NCBI RefSeq assembly: GCF_002101705.1
Contig: NZ_LQPC01000032.1
Location: 87,883 to 151,882, forward strand
DNA: 64,000 nucleotides
Source of the DNA: Mycolicibacterium iranicum
GTDB lineage: Bacteria; Actinomycetota; Actinomycetes; Mycobacteriales; Mycobacteriaceae
Direction of reading: 5' to 3'
How positions within the stretch are numbered: the stretch's first letter is position 1; each line of letters begins with the position of its first letter. This document shows, piece after piece, positions 15,196 to 23,365 of this stretch. The notes beneath the pieces are model-generated. The model was given only the letters and a program-made list of their open reading frames with translations. It ran no database searches and was not told the origin of the DNA. The translations under genes were made by a program, and so were the position numbers.

Positions 15196-16341
15196 ATGGC
15201 TGAAGCCGTCATCGTCGAGGCTGTCCGGTCGCCTGTCGGCAAGCGCAACGGAGGTCTGTCCGGTGTGCACCCCGCCGAACTGTCCGCCCAGGTACTCAAC
15301 GGTCTCGTCCAGCGTGCAGGCGTCGACCCGGCTCTCGTCGACGACGTCATCTGGGGCTGCGTGATGCAGGCCGGCGAGCAGGCGCTCGACATCGGCCGCA
15401 CCGCGCTGCTCACCGCCGGCTGGCCCGAATCGGTGCCCGGTGTGACCGTCGACCGTCAGTGCGGATCGAGCCAGCAGTCGGTGCACTTCGCCGCCGCCGG
15501 TGTGGTCGCCGGCCACTACGACGTCGTCGTCGCCGGCGGCGTCGAGTCGATGTCGCGGACCCCGATGGGCTCCTCGCTGGCCAGTGGCGGCAATCCGTAC
15601 CCGGGCGGTTTCAAGGACCGCTACAGCCAGACGCCGAACCAGGGCATCGGCGCGGAGATGATCGCCGAGCAGTGGGGCCTGACCCGCACGCAGCTCGACC
15701 AGTTCTCGCTCGATTCACACGAAAAGGCAGCCGCCGCACAGGATTCCGGCGCCTTCGATGATCAGATCGTCGCGATCAAAGACCAGGACGGAAACCCCGT
15801 GCTCAAGGACGAGGGCATCCGCCGCGGCACCACCCTGGAGAAGATGGGCCAGCTCAAGCCCGCCTTCAAGGAGGACGGTGTCATCCACGCGGGCAACAGC
15901 TCTCAGATCTCCGACGGCTCGGCGGCGCTGCTGTTCATGTCCGCCGAGAAGGCCAAGGAACTCGGTCTCAAGCCGCTGGCCAAGGTGCACACCGCGGTGC
16001 TGGCCGGGGCCGACCCGGTCATCATGCTCACCGCCCCGATCCCCGCGACGCAGAAGGCGCTCAAGCGGTCCGGCCTGAGTATCGATCAGATCGGCGCGTT
16101 CGAGGTCAACGAGGCGTTCGCACCGGTGCCGATGGCGTGGCTCAAGGACATCGGCGCCGACGAGAAGAAGCTCAACCCCAACGGTGGGGCGATCGCGCTG
16201 GGCCACCCGCTGGGCGGCTCCGGTGCTCGCATCATGACCACGCTGCTCTACCACATGCGCGACAACGGCATTCAGTACGGACTGCAGACAATGTGCGAAG
16301 GCGGCGGCCAGGCAAACGCCACCATCCTGGAGCTCCTGTGA
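15196..16341 (+). CDS. Acetyl-CoA acetyltransferase (thiolase)
   Basis: 381-residue thiolase that cleaves 3-ketoacyl-CoA with CoA, or condenses two acetyl-CoA. The nucleophile is Cys89 in VDRQCGSSQQ; the second active-site blocks are FEVNEAFAPVPMAW, GHPLGGSGAR (His) and CEGGGQANA (Cys). AAGGAG at 15183-15188 sits 7 nt before the ATG. The gene overlaps the enoyl-CoA hydratase start by GTGA, so the two are co-translated, and the acyl-CoA dehydrogenase follows: a three-gene beta-oxidation operon. The annotated start gives full family length. Confidence 0.92.
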   Translation: MAEAVIVEAVRSPVGKRNGGLSGVHPAELSAQVLNGLVQRAGVDPALVDDVIWGCVMQAGEQALDIGRTALLTAGWPESVPGVTVDRQCGSSQQSVHFAAAGVVAGHYDVVVAGGVESMSRTPMGSSLASGGNPYPGGFKDRYSQTPNQGIGAEMIAEQWGLTRTQLDQFSLDSHEKAAAAQDSGAFDDQIVAIKDQDGNPVLKDEGIRRGTTLEKMGQLKPAFKEDGVIHAGNSSQISDGSAALLFMSAEKAKELGLKPLAKVHTAVLAGADPVIMLTAPIPATQKALKRSGLSIDQIGAFEVNEAFAPVPMAWLKDIGADEKKLNPNGGAIALGHPLGGSGARIMTTLLYHMRDNGIQYGLQTMCEGGGQANATILELL

Positions 16342-17138
16342 CCGAAACCGCTACTGTGCCAGGCGCTCTCGTCGAGCGCCGGGGCAACGTCATGGTCATC
16401 ACGATCAACCGACCCGAGGCCCGCAACGCGATCAACTCCTCGGTGTCGATCGCATTGGGCGATGCGCTCGAAGAGGCGCAGCAGGACCCCGATGTCTGGG
16501 TGGTTGTGGTGACCGGATCCGGCGACAAATCCTTCTGCGCCGGAGCCGACCTCAAGGCGTTGTCCCGCGGTGAAGACATCGGGCATCCCGACCACCCCAA
16601 GTGGGGGTTCGCCGGGTACGTCCGCCACTTCATCGACAAGCCGACCATCGCGGCGGTGAACGGCACCGCGCTCGGCGGTGGCACAGAGCTCGCCCTCGCC
16701 AGTGACCTCGTCGTCGCCGGGGAGAGCGCGAAATTCGGCCTGCCCGAGGTGAAGCGGGGACTGATCGCCGCCGCGGGCGGTGTGTTCCGGCTCGTCGATC
16801 AGATCCCGCGCAAGGTGGCACTCGAGATGATGTTCACCGGTGAGCCGATCACGTCGGCCGAGGCGTTGAAGTGGGGCCTGATCAACGACGTGGTCCCCGA
16901 CGGGACCGAACTCGAGGCCGCTCTCAAACTCGCCGAGCGGATCACGGTGAACGCACCGCTGGCCGTACAGGCGAGCAAGCGCGTCGCCGTCGGCGCCGAC
17001 GACGGTGTCGTCGCCGACGACGAGCCAGGGTGGAAACGCACCAGGCGCGAAGTCGCTGTCGTCTTCGCGTCCGAGGACGCCAAAGAGGGACCGTTGGCCT
17101 TCGCCCAGAAGCGCGAACCGGTCTGGAAAGCCAAGTAA
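16338..17138 (+). CDS. Enoyl-CoA hydratase/crotonase-family protein
   Basis: 266 residues from GTG 16338, overlapping the thiolase stop; the upstream frame to 16137 is the thiolase gene read in another phase. Crotonase features include the first oxyanion segment KSFCAGADLKALS (about 70-82), the second NGTALGGGTELALASDLVVAGESAKFGLPEVKRGLIAAAGG (about 110-150), and the C-terminal helix region. The Glu in GGGTELAL and Glu of LPEVKRG occupy the two positions usually held by catalytic Glu residues. It hydrates trans-2-enoyl-CoA in beta-oxidation, fitting its place between thiolase and acyl-CoA dehydrogenase. Confidence 0.9.
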   Translation: MTETATVPGALVERRGNVMVITINRPEARNAINSSVSIALGDALEEAQQDPDVWVVVVTGSGDKSFCAGADLKALSRGEDIGHPDHPKWGFAGYVRHFIDKPTIAAVNGTALGGGTELALASDLVVAGESAKFGLPEVKRGLIAAAGGVFRLVDQIPRKVALEMMFTGEPITSAEALKWGLINDVVPDGTELEAALKLAERITVNAPLAVQASKRVAVGADDGVVADDEPGWKRTRREVAVVFASEDAKEGPLAFAQKREPVWKAK

Positions 17139-17157
17139 GCACAGTAGGGAAAGAGAT

Positions 17158-18300
17158 ATGAAGCGCACGATCTACGACGAAGAGCACGAAGCCTTCCGCG
17201 ACACCGTTCGCGGATACATCGAGAGCGAACTTGTTCCCAACGCCGAGAAGTGGGAAGCCGAACGTCTGGTCGACAGGTCGGCCTATGTGGCCGCGGGCAA
17301 GCACGGCCTCATCGGGTTCAACATGCCCGAAGAGTTCGGGGGCGGGGGCACCGACGACTTCCGCTTCAACGCGATCATCGACGAGGAGATCGCCAAGGCC
17401 GGGGTGCCCGGACCCGGGCTCAGCCTGCACAACGACGTCGTCGCGCCCTACTTCAAGGACCTGACCACCGACGAGCAGAAGGAACGGTGGTTGCCGGGGA
17501 TCGCCAGCGGCGAGACGATCATCGCGGTCGCGATGACCGAACCGGGCGCGGGCAGTGACCTGGCGGGCATCCGCACCTCGGCCGTTCGCGACGGGGACGA
17601 CTGGATTCTCAACGGCTCCAAGACCTTCATCTCGTCGGGCATCAACAGCGACCTCGTCGTCGTCGTCGCCCGCACCGATCCCGAGGCGGGCCACAAGGGT
17701 TTCACGCTGCTGGTGGTCGAGCGAGACATGCCCGGGTTCACCCGTGGCCGCAAGCTCGACAAGATGGGCATGCACGCCCAGGACACCGCCGAACTGCACT
17801 TCGAGAACGTGCGGGTGCCGAACGCCAACGTGCTGGGCAAGGTGGGTGGCGGCTTCTACCACCTGATGCAGAACCTGCCCTCGGAGCGGCTGTCGATCGC
17901 TATCTCCGCGATCGCCGGGGCGCGCGAAACCTGGCGCCAGACACTGCAATACGCCAAGGATCGCAAGGCCTTCGGTCAGCCGATCGGCAGCTTTCAGCAC
18001 AACCGGTTCCTGCTCGCGGAGATGGACACCGAGCTCGACGTCACCGAGCAGTACGTGGACCGGTGCCTGCAGGCCATCGTCGACGGCGAACTGACCGCCG
18101 TCGAAGCCGCCAAGGCGAAGTGGTGGGCCACCGAGGTCGCCAAGAAGGTCGTCGACCAGTGCGTGCAGCTGCACGGTGGCTACGGCTGGATGATGGAGTA
18201 CCGCGTCTGCCGCGACTACGTCGACGGGCGCATCATGACGATCTTCGGCGGCACGACCGAGATCATGAAAGAGATCATCGGTCGCGACCTTGGCCTCTAG
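17158..18300 (+). CDS. Acyl-CoA dehydrogenase
   Basis: 380-residue FAD enzyme making trans-2-enoyl-CoA. Signatures are AVAMTEPGAGSDLAGI (FAD/substrate loop, about 122-137), the substrate-binding WILNGSKTFISSG, and RKAFGQPIGSFQHNRFLLAEM. The last block GYGWMMEYRVCRDYVDGRIMTIFGGTTEIMKEIIGR has Gly where medium-chain enzymes have the catalytic Glu. As in long-chain and isovaleryl enzymes, the base is probably the Glu of LPSERLSIAI. ATG 17158 follows GGGAAAGAG, 19 bp after the hydratase stop; the frame upstream is the previous gene. It ends the operon, 32 bp before a strong hairpin. Confidence 0.92.
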   Translation: MKRTIYDEEHEAFRDTVRGYIESELVPNAEKWEAERLVDRSAYVAAGKHGLIGFNMPEEFGGGGTDDFRFNAIIDEEIAKAGVPGPGLSLHNDVVAPYFKDLTTDEQKERWLPGIASGETIIAVAMTEPGAGSDLAGIRTSAVRDGDDWILNGSKTFISSGINSDLVVVVARTDPEAGHKGFTLLVVERDMPGFTRGRKLDKMGMHAQDTAELHFENVRVPNANVLGKVGGGFYHLMQNLPSERLSIAISAIAGARETWRQTLQYAKDRKAFGQPIGSFQHNRFLLAEMDTELDVTEQYVDRCLQAIVDGELTAVEAAKAKWWATEVAKKVVDQCVQLHGGYGWMMEYRVCRDYVDGRIMTIFGGTTEIMKEIIGRDLGL

Positions 18301-18332
18301 GTCGGCTCGCCGACGTGGCCTCTAGAGAAAGC

Positions 18333-18381
18333 GATTTCGGCGTGCTCCGTTGCGGTAGCCGCAACGGAGCACGCCGAAATC
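18333..18381. terminator. Perfect 23-bp stem, 3-nt loop bidirectional terminator
   Basis: Arms 18333-18355 and 18359-18381 are perfect reverse complements over 23 bp around the loop TAG. The element sits between the convergent acyl-CoA dehydrogenase and fasciclin genes and has no long T-run on either side, like many mycobacterial I-shaped terminators. Its outer arm begins with GATTTCGGCG. Confidence 0.8.
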
Positions 18382-18391
18382 ACATGAAGGA

Positions 18392-19129
18392 CTAGCCGAT
18401 CGGTGCTTCGGCGGCCGGCGCCGGCGTGGACGCCGGCACCTCGGCGGGCAACGGCGTGGACGGCGTCGTCGTGGTGGTCGTCGTTGTCGTGCTGGTGCCA
18501 CTGGTGCTGGTCGGCGTGATCGGCGCCGGGGCGTCGGCCGGGTTCAGCACCGCATCGACGATGTAGATCCGCGCGTTCTGGGCCTGGATGCCCCCGCAGA
18601 CGACCTTGACGGTTTCGTTGACCTGGATGTCGCCGCCCGAACCGGTCACCTCGATCTCGGTGCCCTCCTGGGTGGGGCGCTGGCCCTTCACGTCGTCGGG
18701 GCCCAGCAGGCCGAGGAAGGCGTGGTAGTAGACCAGGCTGGTGAGCGCCGCAGGATCGGTGCGCAGCACCTCGAGCTGCTCGGGCGGCAGCGCCGCGAAC
18801 GCCTCGTTGGTGGGTGCGAAGACGACGTAGGGCCCGTTGTCGAGAACACTGGTGATGTTGACGGCCGGGTTGAGCTGCCCCGAGATCGCCGAGTTGAACG
18901 TGGAGATGTCGGGGATGCTCGACAACACAGTGCTGACGGGCAGGTCCGCCAGGCCCTTCCAGTTGGGCAGCGCTTCCTTGAAGGCGCCACATTCCGGGCC
19001 CTGGGGGTCGGGGATCTCGGCGACCGGAGCTGCCGGCTCGGCGTAGGCGTTGACGGCCAGCGGAACAGACAGGGCAATCGCGGCTGCGCTGAACGCGACG
19101 CCGAGGGCCTTGCTGGTGCGGGTCTTCAC
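18392..19129 (-). CDS. Secreted fasciclin (FAS1) domain protein
   Basis: 245 residues from GTG 19129 with GAGGAG 7-12 nt upstream; the longer frame to 19492 runs through the tetR gene and is rejected. Signal peptide KALGVAFSAAAIALSVPLAVNAYA, then a FAS1 domain: DISTFNSAISGQLNPAVNITSVLDNGPYVVFAPTNEAFAALP (H1 box) and ARIYIVDAVLNP (H2 box). The tail is low-complexity Thr/Pro/Ala (TSTSGTSTTTTTTTTTPSTP) and may be glycosylated. FAS1 proteins such as Mtb MPT70/MPT83 are abundant secreted or lipid-anchored antigens. I see no lipobox, so this one is probably soluble or wall-associated. Confidence 0.88.
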   Translation of the reverse strand: MKTRTSKALGVAFSAAAIALSVPLAVNAYAEPAAPVAEIPDPQGPECGAFKEALPNWKGLADLPVSTVLSSIPDISTFNSAISGQLNPAVNITSVLDNGPYVVFAPTNEAFAALPPEQLEVLRTDPAALTSLVYYHAFLGLLGPDDVKGQRPTQEGTEIEVTGSGGDIQVNETVKVVCGGIQAQNARIYIVDAVLNPADAPAPITPTSTSGTSTTTTTTTTTPSTPLPAEVPASTPAPAAEAPIG

Positions 19130-19295
19130 GGTGTGCTCCTCACATATGTCAAGTCGCAAGGATGGTATGTGCACGAATTGGTAACGGCCAAGTCGAGGAT
19201 GGGCATCGACGGGCCGATCCGCGGCCGCCGCAACGCTGTGAGCTGCGGATTCGCCGGGCTGTGGCGAGAGCGGATTCACACGCCTCGCCGGGCCG

Positions 19296-19895
19296 TCAGA
19301 AGTCTGGATCTGTGTTTTCCGGCAACAACGCGGCCACCATCCGCGCGAGGTCGTCCGCGGCGTCTTCGAAGGTCGCCGACCCCGAGCTGGCTTGGACCAT
19401 CGCACCCACCAGACCGAATTCCAGCGTCTCGGCGACTTCGGGCCACGCCGCCGAGCCCAGCATGGTGCGCACCCGGCGATGCAGTTCGGCATGTATGCGT
19501 TTGCGGATCGCCTGCACCGACGTCTCGTGCGAAATCATCGCGCTCGCACACGCCGCGGCCAGTCCGGGTTGATCGGCGAGCAGGGTCACCAGCTGGCGGA
19601 ACAGCACCGCGACCCGCGCCTGCGCCGACTTCTCGACATCGACCGACAGCGGGGCATCCCGGAGCAGGCCCAGGTAAACCTCCGCGACGATCGCGTCCTT
19701 GGAGCGGAAGTAGACGCACAGATCACCGTGCGCGACGCCCGCCTTCTCGGCGATCAGCCGGGTGGTCAGGTCGTCGAACGGGACGTCGCGCAACAACTCG
19801 ACGGTCGCGTCGAGCACGGTGCGCACCACGTCATGGTCGTCGCGGTCGCGGTCACCGTAGGAGCGAAGATAGATGACCTTCGCCGACGTCGTCAC
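19296..19895 (-). CDS. TetR-family regulator, coupled to an SDR gene
   Basis: 199 residues from GTG 19895, which overlaps the stop of the SDR gene (GTGA). The longer frame is Arg-rich and lies in the SDR gene. Helix-turn-helix: VVRTVLDATVELLRDVPFDDLTTRLIAEKAGVAHGDLCVYFRSKDAIVAEVY (about 20-70). The C-terminal domain (LADQPGLAAACASAMISHETSVQAIRKRIHAELHRRVRTML) is TetR-like. Transcribed as the second gene of a two-gene operon with the SDR, which it may regulate. The recognition helix AHGDLCVYFRSK is typical in length, with a less usual Asp-Leu-Cys in place of the common xTLYxHF. Confidence 0.85.
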   Translation of the reverse strand: MTTSAKVIYLRSYGDRDRDDHDVVRTVLDATVELLRDVPFDDLTTRLIAEKAGVAHGDLCVYFRSKDAIVAEVYLGLLRDAPLSVDVEKSAQARVAVLFRQLVTLLADQPGLAAACASAMISHETSVQAIRKRIHAELHRRVRTMLGSAAWPEVAETLEFGLVGAMVQASSGSATFEDAADDLARMVAALLPENTDPDF

Positions 19896-20845
19896 GCACC
19901 CGAGCCTAGGCTGCGCGCGCTCGGCGTGCAGAGGTGTTCCGAAAGCGCCCAGAGCGCCAGAGCCCGTGTCTCGTCCATCGCATACGGTGCCGCTGCGGCG
20001 ACGCCGCAATCCGAGAGGTACAGCGCGCCACAGCCGTCGAGTTCGTCGCTGACCGCTGCCCACACCTGGGTGGCGGCCCCGTGCTCGGGCATCGTGAATT
20101 GCTTGCGCACATCGACCTTCGGCCCGCCCGAGCCGCGGGACCCCGCGTTGTTCAAGGCGGTGAAGTCGTCACGCGTCATGTGCCGGGCCAGCGAGGTGGC
20201 CACGATTCCCGGATGCACGGCGAACGCACGCACACTGCTGTCGCGCAGCCGGCGGTCGAGTTCGACCGCATGAAGCACGTTGGCGGTCTTGGATGCTCCG
20301 TAGGCAGCGAACTTGTCGTACTCGCGGTGCTCCCAGTTGGGGTCTGCGAAATCGACGTCGGCCATCCGGTGTCCCTCAGAGGACAGCACGACGATCCGTG
20401 CCCCGTCGGCGGCGACCAAGGCGGGAAACAGCAGCCGGGTCAGCTCGAAGTGGCCCAAATGGTTTGTGCCGAAATGATTTTCAAAACCCTCGCAAGTCCT
20501 GCTCAGCGGCGTGAACATCACGCCCGCGTTGTTCATCAGCACATGCACGGCGGGTGTCAGCTCGCTGATCTCCGCTGCGGCGGCCGCGACGCTGGCCAGT
20601 GACGTCAGGTCCAGGTGGATCAGTGACAGCCGCGCGTCGCGGACCTCGCTGCGCACCCACGCCTCGGTCTCGGAGAGCGCTTCGGCGTTGCGCGCGGCGA
20701 GGATGACGTGTGCGCCGGTGCTGGCCAAGGCCTTGGCGGACTCGCGCCCCAGCCCCGAAGAGGCCCCGGTGATGACACAGGTCTTGCCGCTGAGATCGAT
20801 CCCGTCGACGATGTCGAGCGCGGTCGGGTTTGACGTCGTTGTCAC
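19892..20845 (-). CDS. Short-chain dehydrogenase/reductase, retinol dehydrogenase-like
   Basis: 317 residues. Rossmann motif GASSGLGRESAKAL (TGxxxGxG type, about 27-37), cofactor-selective ARNAEAL, NNAGVM, and the catalytic Ser/Tyr/Lys set in IVVLSSEGHR and YGASKTANVL. Length and the insert FADPNWEHREYDKFAAYGASK match the WWOX/retinol-dehydrogenase-like branch that prefers NADP. Substrate unknown. Forms a two-gene operon with the TetR gene. It is divergent from the hexapeptide-repeat gene with about 90 bp between them. Confidence 0.88.
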   Translation of the reverse strand: MTTTSNPTALDIVDGIDLSGKTCVITGASSGLGRESAKALASTGAHVILAARNAEALSETEAWVRSEVRDARLSLIHLDLTSLASVAAAAAEISELTPAVHVLMNNAGVMFTPLSRTCEGFENHFGTNHLGHFELTRLLFPALVAADGARIVVLSSEGHRMADVDFADPNWEHREYDKFAAYGASKTANVLHAVELDRRLRDSSVRAFAVHPGIVATSLARHMTRDDFTALNNAGSRGSGGPKVDVRKQFTMPEHGAATQVWAAVSDELDGCGALYLSDCGVAAAAPYAMDETRALALWALSEHLCTPSARSLGSGA

Positions 20846-20922
20846 GTCGTGAGGATTGCACGCCGCACCCCGCCGCCGCGAATTGCTCTGGTCCGACTGC
20901 CTCGTCGCCGCTCGTGTGCTCC

Positions 20923-20935
20923 TACGATGACGCCC
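20923..20935 (+). promoter_or_regulatory. Leaderless promoter -10 element
   Basis: TACGAT (20923-20928) is 7 nt before ATG 20936 and decides the start of the hexapeptide-repeat gene in favour of 20936 over ATG 20927, which would overlap the -10. Confidence 0.55.
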
Positions 20936-21463
20936 ATGGCCGAGCCACTCATCCTGTCCATCGCCGGACGCTCACCCGAACTGCATCCCGACAGCTGGGT
21001 GGCGCCCAACGCCACCGTGATCGGCCACGTCGTGCTCGCCGAACGCGCGAGCGCGTGGTACGGCACGATCATCCGCGCCGAGGCCGAACCGATCGAGATC
21101 GGCGCGGGCACCAACATCCAGGACGGCGTGACGATCCACGTCGACCCGGGCTTCCCGGCCCGCATCGGCGCCGGCGTGAGCGTCGGGCACAACGCGGTGC
21201 TGCACGGCTGCACCGTCGAGGACGACGCCCTCGTCGGCATGGGCGCAGTGGTCCTCAACGGAGCCGTCATCGGCTCCGGATCCTTGATCGCCGCGGGCGC
21301 GGTGGTGCCACAGGGCGCGGTGATTCCGCCCGGCTCGATGGTCGCCGGGGTGCCGGGGAAAGTGCGCCGCGAGCTCAGTGAGGACGAAATCGCCGGAATC
21401 CGCACAAACGCACTTCTCTATCAAGAGCTGGTCAAAGTGCATCGTGATGCAAGCAACGCCTGA
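20936..21463 (+). CDS. Gamma-carbonic-anhydrase-like hexapeptide-repeat protein
   Basis: 175-residue left-handed beta-helix protein with repeated hexapeptides (VAPNATVIGHVVLAERASAWYGTIIRAEAEPIEIGAGTNIQDGVTIHVD...). The gamma-carbonic anhydrase/YrdA set is present: an Arg/Glu pair in IIRAEAEPIEIG, the Gln-Asp of NIQDG, and metal-type His residues in TIHVD, VGHNAVLHG. It probably forms a zinc trimer; whether it hydrates CO2 or acts otherwise is not decided by sequence. The C-terminal IAGIRTNALLYQELVKVHR is the usual helix. It stands 40 bp before the NAD-binding gene. Confidence 0.85.
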   Translation: MAEPLILSIAGRSPELHPDSWVAPNATVIGHVVLAERASAWYGTIIRAEAEPIEIGAGTNIQDGVTIHVDPGFPARIGAGVSVGHNAVLHGCTVEDDALVGMGAVVLNGAVIGSGSLIAAGAVVPQGAVIPPGSMVAGVPGKVRRELSEDEIAGIRTNALLYQELVKVHRDASNA

Positions 21464-21503
21464 TCGTCGGTTCTGAATCGGCGCGTCGGGGTACAGCCCT
21501 ACC

Positions 21504-22658
21504 GTGAAACCAGTGCGCACCCTCGTGACCGGCGCGACAGGCTACATCGGTTCTCGCCTCGTGACCGCGTTGCTCAACGACGGTCATCAAGTGGTGGCCG
21601 CCAGCCGCGACCCCGCCCGTCTCGCGGACTTCGGCTGGTATCACGACGTCTCCACGGTGGCGCTCGACGCCCACGACGACATCTCGACACGGCAAGCCTT
21701 CACCGAAGCGGGTCCCATCGACGTCGTTTACTACCTCGTGCACGGCATCGGACAGCCCGGCTTCCGGGAAGCCGACAACCTGGCGGCGGCCAACGTCGCG
21801 ACCGCGGCCAAGGCCGCCGGCGTCCGACGCATCGTCTACCTCGGCGGGTTCGTGCCGAATGACGACTCGTTGTCTGAGCATCTGACGAGTCGGGCGGAGG
21901 TCGCGGCGGCGCTGACCGTCGAAGGCGGACCCGACGTGGTGTGGCTCGGTGCGGCCATCGTCATCGGCGCCGGCTCCACGTCGTTCGAGATGCTGCGCTA
22001 TGTGGCCGACCGATTCCTGTTGCTGCCCATGCCGGAATGGTCGGCCAACCCCATCGATCCCATCGCGGTCACCGACGTGTTGCACTACCTCGTCGCGGCG
22101 GCAGACCCGAAGGTTCCGGCCGGTGCCTACGACATCAGGGGACCGGAGACGACGACGTACGGCGACCTGTTGCGCACGTACGCGCGGATCGCGGGTATTT
22201 GGCGGACGCCCGTCCCGGTCTACGGTGTCGACACCGGCCTCGTATCGAAGGTGACGGGCCTCATTCTGCCGGTCCCCGCCGGTTTGGCCGGCGATCTCGT
22301 TGAGTCGCTTGATTTTCCGATGATCGCCTTGCAAGACGGCCTGCGGGCGCTCGTGCCGGACCCGCCCGATGGCCTGGTCGGCATCGAGGACGCCATCCGT
22401 CGCGCCGTGACCAGCCCGCCCCGGCGGCCGGTCGACAAACTCGGCGATCCTCACCATCTCGCCGACACCGACCCTGACTGGGCTGGAGGCGATACGCTGC
22501 GCCTGAAACTACTGGCGAGCGTGGTGACGCCGCCGGTCGCGTGGCCGGTTCTCGGTCTTTTGGGATTCGTCCCGAGACCGGTGGCCGCCGCAGTACGTAC
22601 TGGACTCGACCATGTCGTGGGAGTGATCGGATTGGTGCCCAAGAGGATTCTGGCGTGA
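21504..22658 (+). CDS. NAD(P)-binding, NmrA/epimerase-like oxidoreductase
   Basis: 384 residues. An atypical SDR with TGATGYIGSRLVTALL (cofactor site, about 9-24), SRDPARL, and the YYLVHGIGQPGF and RRIVYLGGFVPND strands of the Rv-type NAD(P)H-binding family. The Ser/Tyr/Lys catalytic triad is absent (YLGGF instead of SSxxV), so it may be a sensor, chaperone or unusual reductase. The last ~60 residues carry two hydrophobic stretches (LLASVVTPPVAWPVLGLLGFV, HVVGVIGLVPKRI) suggesting membrane attachment. Translationally coupled (GTGA) to the CPBP protease gene. Confidence 0.8.
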   Translation: MKPVRTLVTGATGYIGSRLVTALLNDGHQVVAASRDPARLADFGWYHDVSTVALDAHDDISTRQAFTEAGPIDVVYYLVHGIGQPGFREADNLAAANVATAAKAAGVRRIVYLGGFVPNDDSLSEHLTSRAEVAAALTVEGGPDVVWLGAAIVIGAGSTSFEMLRYVADRFLLLPMPEWSANPIDPIAVTDVLHYLVAAADPKVPAGAYDIRGPETTTYGDLLRTYARIAGIWRTPVPVYGVDTGLVSKVTGLILPVPAGLAGDLVESLDFPMIALQDGLRALVPDPPDGLVGIEDAIRRAVTSPPRRPVDKLGDPHHLADTDPDWAGGDTLRLKLLASVVTPPVAWPVLGLLGFVPRPVAAAVRTGLDHVVGVIGLVPKRILA

Positions 22659-23365
22659 GCGCGCCGACGAACTGGGGTGGGCAGCTGCGCAGGATCGCTC
22701 GCGGCAAGGCAGCGCCCTATAACGAGCCGCCGTCGGTGATAACCCGGCGCAAGTTCATCGTCGCGGCCGTGCTGCTCATCGGCGCCGCGCTGCTCGGATA
22801 CTCGTTGAGCAGGCCGCCGGGGGACGAGACGTTCATCTGGCTCACCCTCGCCCTGGCCGGGGTTTGGGCCGTCGGAGCATTCGCGTCAGGTCCGTTGCAC
22901 ATGGGCCACATCCCTTTTCGCGGACGCAACCAACGCCCCGTCATCACCGGAACTGCCGCCGGCATCGGGTTGGGCGCGGTCTTCGTCATCGGCGGATTGG
23001 TGGCGCGCGAGATCCCCGGAGTAAACGACTACATCCGTGAGGTACTGCAGTACTCGAATGCGGGGCCGCTGTATCTGATCGCGTTCATCACCGTGATCAA
23101 CGGTCTGGCCGAAGAGATGTTCTTCCGCGGTGCCGTCTACACCGCACTGCTGAAATTCCATCCGGTGATCGTGTCGACGGTGCTCTATGTCATCGCAACC
23201 GCCGCCACGACCGGCAATCCAATGCTGGGATTCGCAGCGATCATCCTCGGCATCGTCTGCGCTCAGCTGCGCCGCGCCACCGGGGGAGTGCTCGCACCGA
23301 TGCTGACCCACTTCTTCTGGGGTCTGATCCTGGTGCTCGCACTGCCCCCGATGTTCGGCGTCTAG
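22655..23365 (+). CDS. CPBP-family intramembrane metalloprotease
   Basis: 236 residues from GTG 22655, overlapping the previous stop. Several transmembrane helices (KFIVAAVLLIGAALLGYSL; FIWLTLALAGVWAVGAF; PVITGTAAGIGLGAVFVIGGLVA; LYLIAFITVINGLAEE; LAPMLTHFFWGLILVLAL). The CAAX/abi protease motifs are present: EExxxR as EEMFFRG (about 150), and an HxxxG-like TTGNPMLGF region, then His in THFFWG. Members process prenylated proteins or confer bacteriocin self-immunity in other phyla; the mycobacterial substrate is unknown. Ends in a 4-bp convergent overlap with the MFS gene. Confidence 0.83.
   Translation: MSAPTNWGGQLRRIARGKAAPYNEPPSVITRRKFIVAAVLLIGAALLGYSLSRPPGDETFIWLTLALAGVWAVGAFASGPLHMGHIPFRGRNQRPVITGTAAGIGLGAVFVIGGLVAREIPGVNDYIREVLQYSNAGPLYLIAFITVINGLAEEMFFRGAVYTALLKFHPVIVSTVLYVIATAATTGNPMLGFAAIILGIVCAQLRRATGGVLAPMLTHFFWGLILVLALPPMFGV

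Noticed and set aside
18291..18325. TGGCCTCTAG direct repeat at the acyl-CoA dehydrogenase stop
   Set aside because: A 10-bp duplication 15 bp apart, too short to interpret.
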